Shown: piece by piece, positions 1 to 10,300 of the stretch
Layout: each line of letters opens with the position of its first letter
Position numbering within the stretch: position 1 is the first letter of the stretch
DNA from: Nymphaea colorata
Lineage: Eukaryota; Streptophyta; Magnoliopsida; Nymphaeales; Nymphaeaceae
Length of the DNA stretch: 37,621 nt
Assembly: GCF_008831285.2 (NCBI RefSeq)
Contig: NW_022205129.1
Location: forward strand, 1 to 37,621
Direction: 5' to 3'
Made by a program: the position numbers and the translations under genes
The notes under the pieces: generated by a model
Database searches by the model: none
Seen by the model: the letters and a program-made list of their open reading frames with translations, nothing else
What the model was told of the DNA's origin: nothing

Positions 1-77
1 AACCCCAACCCCAACCCCAACCCCAACCCAACCCCAACCCCAACCCCAACCCCAACCCCAACCCCAACCCCAACCCC
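1..77. repeat. Left telomere, C4A2 repeats
   Basis: About twelve tandem CCCCAA units with one shortened CCCAA unit near position 27, giving way to unique AT-rich sequence after position 77. With the G4T2 block at the other end this marks a natural chromosome end, not a random cut. The C4A2 type is that of Tetrahymena and relatives; hypotrich-type ciliates use C4A4. Confidence 0.97.
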
Positions 78-319
78 ACCCCCATTCAAAAATAAAATAA
101 AAAAAAATAATGAAATAAACATTTAATGCATATATCCTATTCCTTAGCCAAACAGGAACAATAATAATGTCCTCGATAATTCACTAGCGAGGCCTAACTT
201 AATAGAAAATACAAGTAAGATTGGATCTAGATCATAAACAGTCTACAGCCGAATTATCGATCTTATTCAGATCAATAAAGGAATAAGAGTTTACTTATAA
301 TGATGATAATGAGATCAAG
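78..319. other. Left subtelomeric spacer
   Basis: AT-rich spacer of about 240 nt between the telomere and the 3' end of the first (minus-strand) locus. I see no open frame with coding character, no repeat family and no RNA gene in it. Confidence 0.6.
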
Positions 320-1689
320 TCATTTGGTGAGGAAGCTGAGGGTTTTTTCGAAGCAGTGATGCTTGCCGCGTTCGAACTTGCGGAAGAGGGCCTCGAGGAA
401 GGGACGGGTGTAGTAGGTGTCGCCGAGGTGGATGTCCTTGCGCGGCAGGTCCATGATGTAGTACACCGCCCCCACGCGCGCCCTCCCTGCGCCCGCACCG
501 CGCGGTACACCGCCTCGAACTCCATGTCGAGCGCGTCGATCTCGTGGAGCACTCCGCGGAAGGCGGCGATGTTGGAGAGCTTGCCGACCTCGGGGAAGAC
601 GCTCTTGAGGCACCCGCGCACCGTGCGCTGGCCGCGGAAGAGCCGCACCTCGCCCGCCTCGATGCCGTTCTCCACCGGCTCGACCCGGTAGCTGCTCTCG
701 TCCCCCACCAGCATCCGCTCGGGCACGAAGATGTCGTCCACCTCGCACTCCTCGCCCCCGGTGTACCCCACCCGCCCACCACGCCCACCGCGCTCACCCG
801 CGGGTTCAGCCCCAGCACCGCCTTCGTCAGCTCCTCCGCCAACGACAGCCCCCACGGAAGCATCACCGCGCTCATCTTCTCGCCACGGTACACAAAGTTG
901 AAGCCGTAGACGAAGGGCTGCGCGAGGCCTGCCTTGTGATGTGGTAATGCTGGAAGAATTGGGCCTTACTGATGTTGTGCCTTTCGAGGATGTTCTATAA
1001 AAGCACATCAAATTGATTCTCTTCGGAGAAAGCCGTGAGAGTTCGATCTCAATGGCGATTTCTTTGACGGTTTAGTGGGGGACAGAGCTTTCCTTTAGCC
1101 ACTCGATGAGAAGATAGGTCATAAGACTTTCGACCCTGCAGATGATGACTCGCTTCCGGATGATCCAGTGCTGGATGAGAGAAATGACTGGTTCTTGTTG
1201 GTGTTGCAGGAAACGGTGGGCTGAGGGAGTTGGTAATGCTCATGGACTTGGAAAAGGGCAGCCATGGCATGTTTCATGATTTCCTCTGTCGGGACAAAGC
1301 ACGATATATGTGAGCCTTGGTCGACGTAGTAGGGCTTGAAGAGGTGAATGTTGACTGCATTTTACGGTTGGAGTCTTTCCTTTAGTCCATGCTGGACTAA
1401 ACCAATATGGAATGTAATTTTTTTGTTTTCTCTGAGAGAAGCCACGTTGGGGACAAGCGAGTGGTAATAGTTAAGTTTGGAGGCGTTGAAATGGCCAGAA
1501 ATCTTTGCTTTGTCATAAAAACGACAAAGTTTCTTCGAGATATTCTCGTTCGCCATAATCATTTTAAAAGATTCTTTCGTATGGACGAACGGTTATTGTA
1601 CATGTTTATCGCACGGTCAGCTTCCTATATGTACTCTGAGGGATTATTGGGGAACTTTTTTCAGGATTTGGGTTTGAGAGTTCTAACAT
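320..1689 (-). pseudogene. Telomere-proximal, frame-broken paralogue of the nucleoside-phosphorylase-like gene
   Basis: This locus aligns over its whole length with the intact gene at 2432-3796, including the start codon (ATG at 1689) and the TGA at 320-322. The frame is broken by missing single bases near 487, 771, 915, 1010 and 1205, and an in-frame TGA lies near 1620, so no continuous product can be read. The part at about 322-893 is very GC-rich (about two thirds) and almost identical to the other copy, while 893-1689 has diverged clearly (roughly 70-80% identity). Its subtelomeric position fits a decaying duplicate. Because similar one-base losses occur in conserved genes elsewhere on this chromosome, sequencing undercalls remain possible and the gene may be functional. 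Confidence 0.7.
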
Positions 1690-2431
1690 TAGAGAATAAA
1701 TTATAAGGCAAAATTAGATCAATCGATAAAGTAAAGTCTAATAATTATCCAGTGATAGTGGGTATGGAAAGGAGTGATGGATCGATCGAGTCCTTGATAT
1801 AAAATTTTGTCTTAACTCATGGCTGTTTCAAGGTTTTTTTGAAATGCTATGGGCTTTATAAGCTTTCCAAATGAGCATAGTATTGATTGGTATCATAAAA
1901 ACGGCAACTTGCTTCACTTATTAACCGAGGGGTATCTATCTCCGTGTAGATTGAGGATAAGAAGAGATTTTAGCGATTTTTTTCTATATTTTAACTTCTT
2001 CGTGATCTAATGAAAATAGACGATCTAATCATTTTTGCTTAGAATCAGGAGTGCTATATGGTAGCGGGTCAATAGTGGAACAAAGATGTCTTTAGAATAT
2101 CAATTTTTCAAATATCGCTAAAGATAAAGGGATTAAAATGGGGAATTAATAATCAGAAAGTAAAATTTGATTATTTTTAACTACTCAATACTTAAAGGCC
2201 TTCAAAAAACAGAAAAGACCCCTAAAAAAGCAATACTTAATATATTTTTAGTGGAAAAATCTTCCAAACATAACCTTACAAAATTTTTAGGAGTTTATAA
2301 AAAATAAACGATTATTGAACATTTGGACTTGCTTTTCAAGTGGAAACTGGCTTGATCATTATGTATTTCATTGATCGTGAGGCCAAAGGCAAAGCTATTT
2401 GAGCGTCATTATTAAAATAGGGAATAAAAGA
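1690..2431. other. Intergenic spacer between tandem paralogues
   Basis: About 740 nt of AT-rich sequence. I found no conserved protein frame, no RNA gene and no clear repeat. It holds the upstream region of the broken copy and the 3' flank of the intact copy. Confidence 0.5.
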
Positions 2432-3796
2432 TCATTTGGTGAGGAAGCTGATGGTTTTTTCGAAGCAGTGATGCTTTCCGCGTTCGAACTTGCGGAAGAG
2501 GGCCTCGAGGAAGGGACGGGTGTAGTAGGTGTCGCCGAGGTGGATGTCCTTGCGCGGCAGGTCCATGATGTAGTACACCGCCCCCACGCGCGCCCTCCCC
2601 TGCGCCCGCACCGCGCGGTACACCGCCTCGAACTCCATGTCGAGCGCGTCGATCTCGTGGAGCACTCCGCGGAAGGCGGCGATGTTGGAGAGCTTGCCGA
2701 CCTCGGGGAAGACGCTCTTGAGGCACCCGCGCACCGTGCGCTGGCCGCGGAAGAGCCGCACCTCGCCCGCCTCGATGCCGTTCTCCACCGGCTCGACCCG
2801 GTAGCTGCTCTCGTCCCCCACCAGCATCCGCTCGGGCACGAAGATGTCGTCCACCTCGCACTCCTCGCCCCCGGTGTACCCCACGCCGCCCACCACGCCC
2901 ACCGCGCTCACCCGCGGGTTCAGCCCCAGCACCGCCTTCGTCAGCTCCTCCGCCAGCGACAGCCCCCACGGAAGCATCACCGCGCTCATCTTTGTTCCTT
3001 TGTATACGAAGTTAAATCCATAGATGAAGGGGCTTCTTGAGGCCTGTCGAGCGATTTGGTAATGCTGGAAAAATTAACTTTTGCTAAGTTAATGTTTTTT
3101 GAGGATTTCTTATAGCTGGATATCGAAGTTAATCCGCTGTGGGGAAAGTCGGGAGAGCTCAATATCAATCGCAATCTCCTTGACTGTCTAATGAGGAACT
3201 GTATTTTCCTTTAGCCACTCGATGAGAAGATAAGTCATCAGGCTTTCGACCCTGCATATGATGACTCGCTTCCGGATGATCCAGTGCTGGATGAGGGCGG
3301 TGACAGGTTATTTTTCATAGGAACAAGCTATGGTTGGCTGTGGAAGTTGGTAATGCTCGTGGACTTGAAATAGAGCTGACATGGCGTGCTTCATGATCTC
3401 GGCTGTCGGTACGAGGCACTACAGGTGAGTCCCACAGTCGACGTAAAAGGGCTTGAAGAGGTGGATATTGACAGAGTTTTCAGGCAAAAGTCTTTACTTT
3501 CCTCCCTTATGGACAAGGCTGATACTGAAGATTATTTTCTTATTTTCCCTTAAGGAAGCAATTTTAGGCACTAAGGAGTGGTAGTAGTTCAATTTTGAAT
3601 GACAAAAATGTCCCATTTTATCTTTATCATAGAAACAGCTAAGCTTCATCTAAGTTTTTTCTCTCAAAAAGATTTGAAATTATTCCTTTTTATTTGCTAG
3701 GGGTTGAAGATCGGACGCTTTATCGCTGTTATAGCGGCTTCTATTGTCTCTTTGGATAATTTGGGCCATGTTATCAGGCTTTTCTCTTCCGAACAT
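2432..3796 (-). CDS. Nucleoside phosphorylase-like protein (PNP/UDP superfamily fold, tentative)
   Basis: An uninterrupted code-6 frame of 454 codons plus TGA. The ATG at 3796 is chosen because the paralogue keeps an ATG at the same aligned place; ATG 3769 is an alternative. The N-terminal half (about residues 1-240) is not recognised. The C-terminal half reads like a nucleoside phosphorylase: a strand around FVYKGTKMSAVMLPWG, then VGVVGGVGYTGG with VDDIFVPE shortly after (family pattern: a glycine-rich GxAGG loop followed by GD-I-VVPE), and ALDMEFEAVYRAV (family pattern DMExxA). The usual GD before the IVVP strand is DD here. Its 3' half is far richer in GC than the 5' half. Substrate and activity cannot be told from sequence; the superfamily call itself is moderate. 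Confidence 0.6.
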
Positions 3797-3833
3797 ATAC
3801 GAATATTATTATAAACTTTGAAAAAAATCACAG

Positions 3834-4291
3834 TCAATTAATAACCCTTGGACTAGCAGCTCCATTTAGCATCAAATAGATGTCGGAATACATAAGGACT
3901 TCTTGAATCGTGATTTATATTGGCTTAACGCCACACTGGGATAAGTTTCTTTTAATTTCTTTGGACCCAACCAAAATTTAGACTATTTTTGCACTGCCTG
4001 AACGACCTTCGAGGATTCGATTGTTGGCATGTTATTAAACAGTTAGGAGGTAATTTAGGGCCAACTTGAGTGGTACCGTTTTTACTACGTTTAGCTTTTT
4101 TTTTATTCTAAGATAATATAAGAAAATAAGTTCTGGACTGATGCCTAAAAATGGCATAAAAGACAACTGCAAAATAATATTATCAGCAATAAAGTAGAGA
4201 ATAGCACCCATGCCAGAAAAAAAAAATAGGTAATTCATCAAAACCATAGGGCATCTCACGAGAATCTAACCCTCCAGTTCGATAGGGCCAT
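3834..4291 (-). CDS. Small multi-pass membrane protein, possibly PEX11-like
   Basis: Read from ATG 4291 with one missing base near 4262, about 150 residues to the TGA at 3834-3836. The start MALSNWRVRFS, then two or three hydrophobic segments (around MNYLFFFSGMGAILYFIADN and FMPFLGISPELIFLYYL), a lysine-rich loop and a C-terminal stretch ending NGAASPRVIN resemble PEX11 peroxisome-division proteins in order and spacing (short RxRF motif, then a hydrophobic region with a conserved D). This is a faint resemblance, not a firm assignment. It starts about 40 nt from the start of the divergent phosphatase gene and sits 37 nt downstream of the start of the previous minus-strand gene. Confidence 0.4.
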
Positions 4292-4333
4292 AATAAGGAG
4301 TTTATTGATATCTAAAGCTATTAAAAGTATAGT

Positions 4334-5914
4334 ATGGTGGTGCATTCAGTTATCGATATAGAGAGTATTATTTAAATATGCGGAAAGTACCCTCTTACCC
4401 AAAGATCACCACCAAGACCAATATCACCGTGATGCAGACCAGAACATCAATATCAACTCCCCCAAGGGCATCACCGTTGGCTTTCCCCCCGGCAAGAAGA
4501 TATTCAAGGCCAACAAGAGCAGCACCGAAAAGGCTGAAGACCCTGAGCCCGCCTTGCACCCCTCACGCTCCAAACCGCACCACCACATCTCCAAGCCCAA
4601 TCTCAACACGCGTCGGCAGAGCTCGGGCAACCTCAACAAGCCATCGAAGGTGAGCGACTCTCGCGAGGATTCAAATTTCTAAGAATTCCCTTCGAGCAAG
4701 CAGGACATTCGCAAAATAGAGGAGAAGCTGAAGGAGCTCGAGAAGAAGATCGACACTCTCAAGTCGTAGAAAAAGAAGAAAAAAGAATTGACTTCGCAGC
4801 GCAGCCACTCCAAGATCAAGGATGTCCACATGACCTCCATCGTCGAGAAGAAGGCCACGCTTAGCACCTTCGGCAAGAAGAAGGGCGGATCAGTGACCAA
4901 GATCCTCAAGAAGACCCAAAGCGACAAGTATTTGCTGCGTCCGCCCCGTCCCCGCAAGTAGGGGGAAAATAAGTTGGACGTTACGAGTAGCAAACAGGAT
5001 GAAAGCGACCTCATCCATCGATTTGTGACCCAGGTGGTCCGCAGTGACGTGCAGGGCGACAAGCGGGTGGAAAAAATGCAGCATCAGCAAGAACCAGTTT
5101 GCTATTACATATAAAATGCAATGGACAGTCTCACCAAATCATTCTTGCTGCCTTTCAAGGAACACCTGTTGCAGTCACTGCAAACGCTTAAATATCTCCA
5201 GAACAATCGCAAGCCTTCCCATAAAGAAATATAAAAACACTCTATCGCATTGCCCCCATCCAAATGTACCGTTTTTTTTATTTAGTTAAATTCACTCTCA
5301 TTCTCGATCTCGATGAAACCTTAATCCACTGCAACTAAAACTTGAGCCTTCCTCACGATGTTACCCTCAAAATCAAGTTCCCCACTGGATAAAAAATCGA
5401 TGCAGGAGTCAACGTCCGTCCCTATGCCATCGACCTCCTCAGGGAGCTTTCCAAAAAATGCGAAATAATCGTGTTTACTGCAAGCCATGAGTGCTACGCT
5501 AATGTTGTACTCGACCACCTTGATCCAAAGCGCGAGCTGATAAGCCACAGGCTCTTCCGCTCGCAATGCTGGCAGACCGAGGAGGGCGTCTACATTAAGG
5601 ATCTGCGGGTGATCAAGAATAGGAACCTGTAGAATATGCTTCTAGTTGACAACGCAGCCTACTCCTACCTTTACCAGCTGGAAAACGGTATTCCGATCGT
5701 GCCATTCTACGAGGACAAGGACGATGAGTAGCTTTTGCATCTCATCAGGTACATCCACGAGATCATTAGCCTTCAGGAGAAGACTCAAATGACGCTGAAG
5801 GATCTCAACCATCGGTATTTCCAGCTAACCTCGTATATGGGTTGCGAAAATATCGAAACTTTAGGCAGCCTTTACAAGGAAAACGTGAGCAGGCATCGTG
5901 AAATGATATTATGA
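4334..5914 (+). CDS. CTD-type small phosphatase, NLI-interacting-factor/SCP family
   Basis: About 515 residues. An N-terminal 300-residue extension rich in K, S and Q precedes a catalytic domain starting with LDLDETLIHC (DxDxT at 5306-5320, HAD-type aspartate nucleophile). Following blocks are diagnostic: VRPYAIDLLRELSKKCEIIV, FTASHECYANVVLDHLDP, LFRSQCW, YIKDLRVI and LLVDNAAYSYLYQLENGIPI. Such enzymes remove phosphate from serine in RNA polymerase II CTD or other proteins. A 20-nt intron (5266-5285) lies just before the motif; splicing it is required to join the frames. The 5' end is unresolved: ATG 4334 plus a 22-nt intron 4340-4361 gives a continuous frame, but the splice sites are weak. 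No one-base breaks were found, unlike most neighbours. In-frame TAA/TAG codons are read as Gln. Confidence 0.88.
5266..5285 (+). other. 20-nt spliceosomal intron in the phosphatase gene
   Basis: GTACCGTTTTTTTTATTTAG. Removing it joins PPSKF to KFTLILDLDET in frame. GT...AG borders and exactly 20 nt, the same length as four other introns on this chromosome. Confidence 0.85.
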
Positions 5915-6107
5915 GCATTTTTCCCTTAATTCGGAGGGCGAACTGTTATCGTTACATTAAATCAGCATATCACAATTATCAGAGCAAGCAGAATCAATCA
6001 TCAAGAGCCACGAAGGCTCCCTATTTCTTTTTTATATGGGGTATGGTTGGATTGAATATATTGGATGGGATATGAGTGGGGTGGCTTATAGATGTGCAAA
6101 TGAAGAA

Positions 6108-7067
6108 TCAGGCATCACTGCGTTATTAATTGATTGAAATACTGCGCTTGGCCTTACGCCGGCGGTGGTTTTACTAGATTAGACGAATGGTGCCCTCGTC
6201 GATGTTCACCGTCGATAACTTGTGTACGTTGTAGTATTTCTCCCAGTCCACGCCATTACCACTCGGTTGACGCTCTATCATGGATGAATGTTTGGTGATT
6301 GGTGGCAATTTTACTGTCCTGGGGTGCTTGTTTCCACGGGTGGGGGCTTACTAACTTGTCTTTCCGAGTAATATCGATTGCTTTTTTTCTCACTATAGGA
6401 AATGGTGCTAGAGTCGCTGCCCCTATATTGGCTCTTGAGGGGCGATCGCGGGGGCGAATCGGTGGGATGCACCTTGAAGTGGTGATAGGGCTCTTCGATT
6501 TCTGCCTTTTGGAGGAGGTATTGGTAGTAGCTGCTGATTCTGTTGCGATGATTAATTTATTGATTTGGTTTCATAATATTATAGCAGAGGACGCCTGTGG
6601 GGGAAGGATCGAAGCAATCACAAGAGAAGCTCAACGATCATTTGGCCCTCAATCGAGGTTGGATTTGTGGGTGATGCAGGAATAGCCCAGGAAACACCTG
6701 GCACAGCTGGGCAATTCGAAGCTGGCACGCCCTAGAGGAATGGCTCCGTAGGTCAGCATCAAGCAGCTATCTTCCTCCTTCTCGGGCAGTGGGGCAAAGG
6801 AGGGGAAAGCGATATCCTGTTGGCTGCATGGGAGCGTGGACAGCACTTCCAGCGCGATGTTTATGAACATCCTGCATTAGAATCTGACCAGGAAGAGGGT
6901 GACCTTGAGGATCTGCAGTCCGCATGGGAAGATATACTGCGCCCTAATTTGCCTCAGCGTTACTTGCAAATGAGGTGCCAAGACTTCTTGGCGAGGGTAT
7001 CAACGGGGCGGAGGTGGGCGAGGGGAACGAGCGCGGTAACTGGGACTATTTGGAGGGGACCTTCCAT
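6108..7067 (-). CDS. Unidentified protein, several short introns
   Basis: Minus-strand coding character (codon third positions rich in C/G) runs from ATG 7067 to TGA 6108-6110. A 20-nt intron at 6944-6963 (GTAACGCTGAGGCAAATTAG on the minus strand) is needed to pass a TGA. The first half contains ILKVTLFLVRF, a YGAIPLGRASFELPSC stretch and CARCFLGYSC, hinting at a Cys-pair site. The middle, 6590-6680, cannot be read in one frame and holds an unplaced intron or missing base. The second half is basic and polar (Y/S/R-rich) and ends VDWEKYYNVHKL...NIDEGTIRLI. A second intron of about 29 nt probably lies near 6320-6350. I do not recognise the family. It is divergent from the alveolin gene. Confidence 0.6.
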
Positions 7068-7384
7068 GCGTTATTTAAATATAATATAGAATGGAATGAT
7101 TCGTCAGTTATTATATTGTTCGTATTGATGAAATCCGACCACAAAGATGGAAAGAACATCCACGAAGGTATGGTTAGTTATTAGTAAACTGGATTTCCTT
7201 CTGTAGATGATGCAAGCAGAATAAATTGATATCAGGTCAATTATATGTAATCTTGCTGTATGATGTGTTTGACCTTGGCCACCATGTACAAATATGCCTA
7301 AACTTACTGCAGACATCCCGTTTGGATTGGGCGTACAAAAGGCTCCAAGTTTTTGTCGTGTTATATTAATAACTAACTAACGAT
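7068..7384. promoter_or_regulatory. Divergent spacer upstream of the alveolin gene
   Basis: A 317-nt AT-rich spacer between two divergent starts, so it must hold both promoters. A TA-rich run lies just upstream of the minus-strand start (7068-7090). Short Met-initiated frames on the plus strand here have no coding character. No specific element could be identified. Confidence 0.45.
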
Positions 7385-10300
7385 ATGAAGTAATAAGAGG
7401 TGCTTCAATCTTTCCAGTAGTTCTACGACGAACTGGGCTACAGCCAGGCCCAGCTCAAGTGGTCCAACAACCCCCACTCCCTCCTCATCTCCGGCTCCTC
7501 CGATCTCCACGCCCTCTCCAAACTCAAAAACGTGATACTGTCACTCCGCAGGGACTGGAGCGGGGACCTATCCAGGGGCATTAGGACCGAGGGTGAGGCA
7601 GACTACGAGAAACGGCTGCAGCTGGCGGAAGCTGAGGTCGATGGGCTGCTCAAGCGCAGGATCAGCTATTCAGTTAAAGATTCAAATGGAGAAAGAGTCC
7701 TTGATTATTCTACACTGCTCAATTAGAAGGAAAATCAAGTTGTTGAACTCGAAAAGAAGATTCAGAACCTGGAGGATAGACTCAGGAGGACTGTCGCAAG
7801 GGAACAGGAATTGTAGGACCATGTGGCCAGGCTGACTGAGTAGCTCAAAAGAAAGGAGGACTTAATAACTCTCAAGCACAACTCAGCAGTGGCAGAGGTA
7901 GCCATCTCCACAGCCTTCAGAGACGCCCTCAACAAGCTCAAGAGGAACGCCGACCTCAACAGATACAAGTTGGGAGAGGCCGAAAAAGTGCTATTCGAAG
8001 GAGTCTCCATCCCCGACGTCGGCAACTTCGACATCAAATCCGACGTCTTTTCAGACAACACCCTCTCGACTCGCTCCCGCGTCTACCAGCAGCAGCCTGA
8101 AGGACCAAAATACAAGACCAGACTCGTCCAATTCTTCAGGGAGTTCGAAAGACTGGTCGGCCAGTCCCAAGGCATCACTGACTTCTAGGTGGAACGCATT
8201 CTATAAGGATTCCTCAGCAACATGAGCGACAGCAAGCTCTACCAGAAGGTTCAGTATTCCATCGAGCAGTACCGAAACGTTCAGGAGCTAAAAAGACTGA
8301 GGGAGAACTTTGGAGTGGCTGCCGGCATATTCGCTGATCTTGTCGCCCAGCTGAGGAGAGATAACGTTGCCTACACTCTTCCCGAAGGAGTTGACAACAT
8401 CTTCGCACTGCTCCAGCAAGAGAAAGTGGTGGCAGCTCAAGTCCAAACCGGAGCCATCTTCGTGAGTCTCAACTCATCGGCAAGGACGGTGGAGGTTCCA
8501 GTGCAGGACGCCCGCACCAAGCACCTGATCCATCAATTGGCTCGCGAACTGCGAGGCCTTTTCCTCCGCTATCCCAAGCTCCAGGGCTAAATTGATCCCC
8601 GCTTGGCTTAGTTCCTGCAGCAGTAGGTTTTGGACGTGATCGAGGTGGACGAGCTGGAGAGACTGGTGCAGATAGTAAAGTTCGTGCCGGACATCGTGAA
8701 GGTGGAGAACGTGTATGCGATGTCCACAGCCAAGGATCGAAAGGTAGAATTCCACCTTAGAGTCCTCATAAAGGCACTGCTGGAAGAGCTGGAGAAGGTG
8801 AAGATGAAGACGGGTGTGCTTCTCGAGATGGATGAGGGCGTGCTGGGCATGGTTAGAGCTGAGATTATGGATGCCATCAACGTTGACGATATCCTCAAGG
8901 TCTTCAGAGTCACTCCCAAGATCGTAGAAGTGGAGAAAATAGTGGAGAAGATTGTAGAGCGAGTGGTGGAAGTGCCAAAGGTGATCACCGTTGAAAAGAT
9001 CGTGGAGAAGATCGTGGAAGTGGAGAAGGTGAAGGAAGTGGACAGGATCGTGCACGTGCCAGTTGAGACTCCATTCATTGTGGAGACAGAGTCGGAAAAG
9101 CTCGTCCCAGTGGAGAGCAAGATAGAGACTATTGTCGAGGTGCCCACTATCGTTGAAAAGATAGTGGAGATGCAGAAGTAGGTAGCCAAGGTGCTTGAGG
9201 TGGAGGTCATCAAGGAGAAGATCGTGGAGGTGGAGAAGGCAGTCGAGGTGGAGCGCATCGTCAACCACATCCAGACATAATACCAGGAAGTGTAGGTAGT
9301 GGTGGAGAAGCTGGTCCCCGTCGAGAAGATCGTGGAGAAGATCATCGAAGTGCCGGTCTTCGTCGAAAAGATAGTGGAGCGCGTGGTGGAAGTGGTCAAA
9401 CTGGTGGAGGTCGAAAAAGTAGTCGAGAAGATAGTGCCGGTGATCGAGTACCGCAGTGCCCGCGAAGTGGAAAACCACATCGAAGTCAAATACCAGGTGG
9501 TCGACCGCATCGTCGAGAAAATCGTCCCCGTGGTCCACTGGAAGGAACGCATCAAAGAAGTACCCCAGGTGATCGAAGTCATCAAGCAGGTCAACAACGT
9601 CGTCAACGAAATCAAGGAAGTAGAGGTGATCAGGGAAAAGATAGTCATCCAGGAAGTTATCAGAGAAGTCCCCCGCGTTGAGACGCAGCTGGTCGAAGTC
9701 ATCAGGGAAGTCATCAAGGAAGTGGACCGCTTCGTCGAAATCCCCATCATTCGCGAAGTCCCAGTGGTGAGATAACTAGTCGTCGAGAAGGTTGTAGTCT
9801 CGCGAGTGGAATCCGTCCACATCCAGGAGGTGGTCGTCAAGCAGCCCTTCATCGTGCGCGAGCCTACCATCATCGAAGTGGAAAAGTTCGTCAACGTCTA
9901 CGTGGAAGTGCCAAAGCCCATCAAGTACATCGAGGAAAAGGTGATATAAGTGCCTACCACCGTCGACCGCATAAAGGAAGTGCGAGTGGTGGTCGAGAAG
10001 ATCATCGAGAAGATGGTGGAGGTGCCGCGCGTGGTCGAAGTATAGAAGATAGTGGAGAAGATAGTGGTGGTGCCGCGCATCATCGAGAAAGTGGTCGAGG
10101 TTCCGCAGTACGTGGAGAAGGTGGTCATAAAGGAGGTGATTCGCGAGGTGATCAGGGAGGTGGAGAAGATCGTCCACGTGCCAGTCATCCAGGAGCAGAT
10201 CAAGGAAGTGTAAGTCATCAAAAACGTATACATCGAAATCGAAAAACCAGTGGATAGGGTGGTCGAACGCGCAATCGAAGTCCCCAAGATCGAAGAACGA

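Noticed and set aside
356-909. Plus-strand open frames over the GC-rich core, and the matching one at 2399-3040
   Set aside because: They are antisense to the phosphorylase-like frame, which is the one that continues into the conserved flanks of both copies.
7400-7417. An 18-nt intron-like segment near the alveolin start (GT...CAG)
   Set aside because: It is a multiple of three and open, so it needs no splicing; the start reads well with it included.
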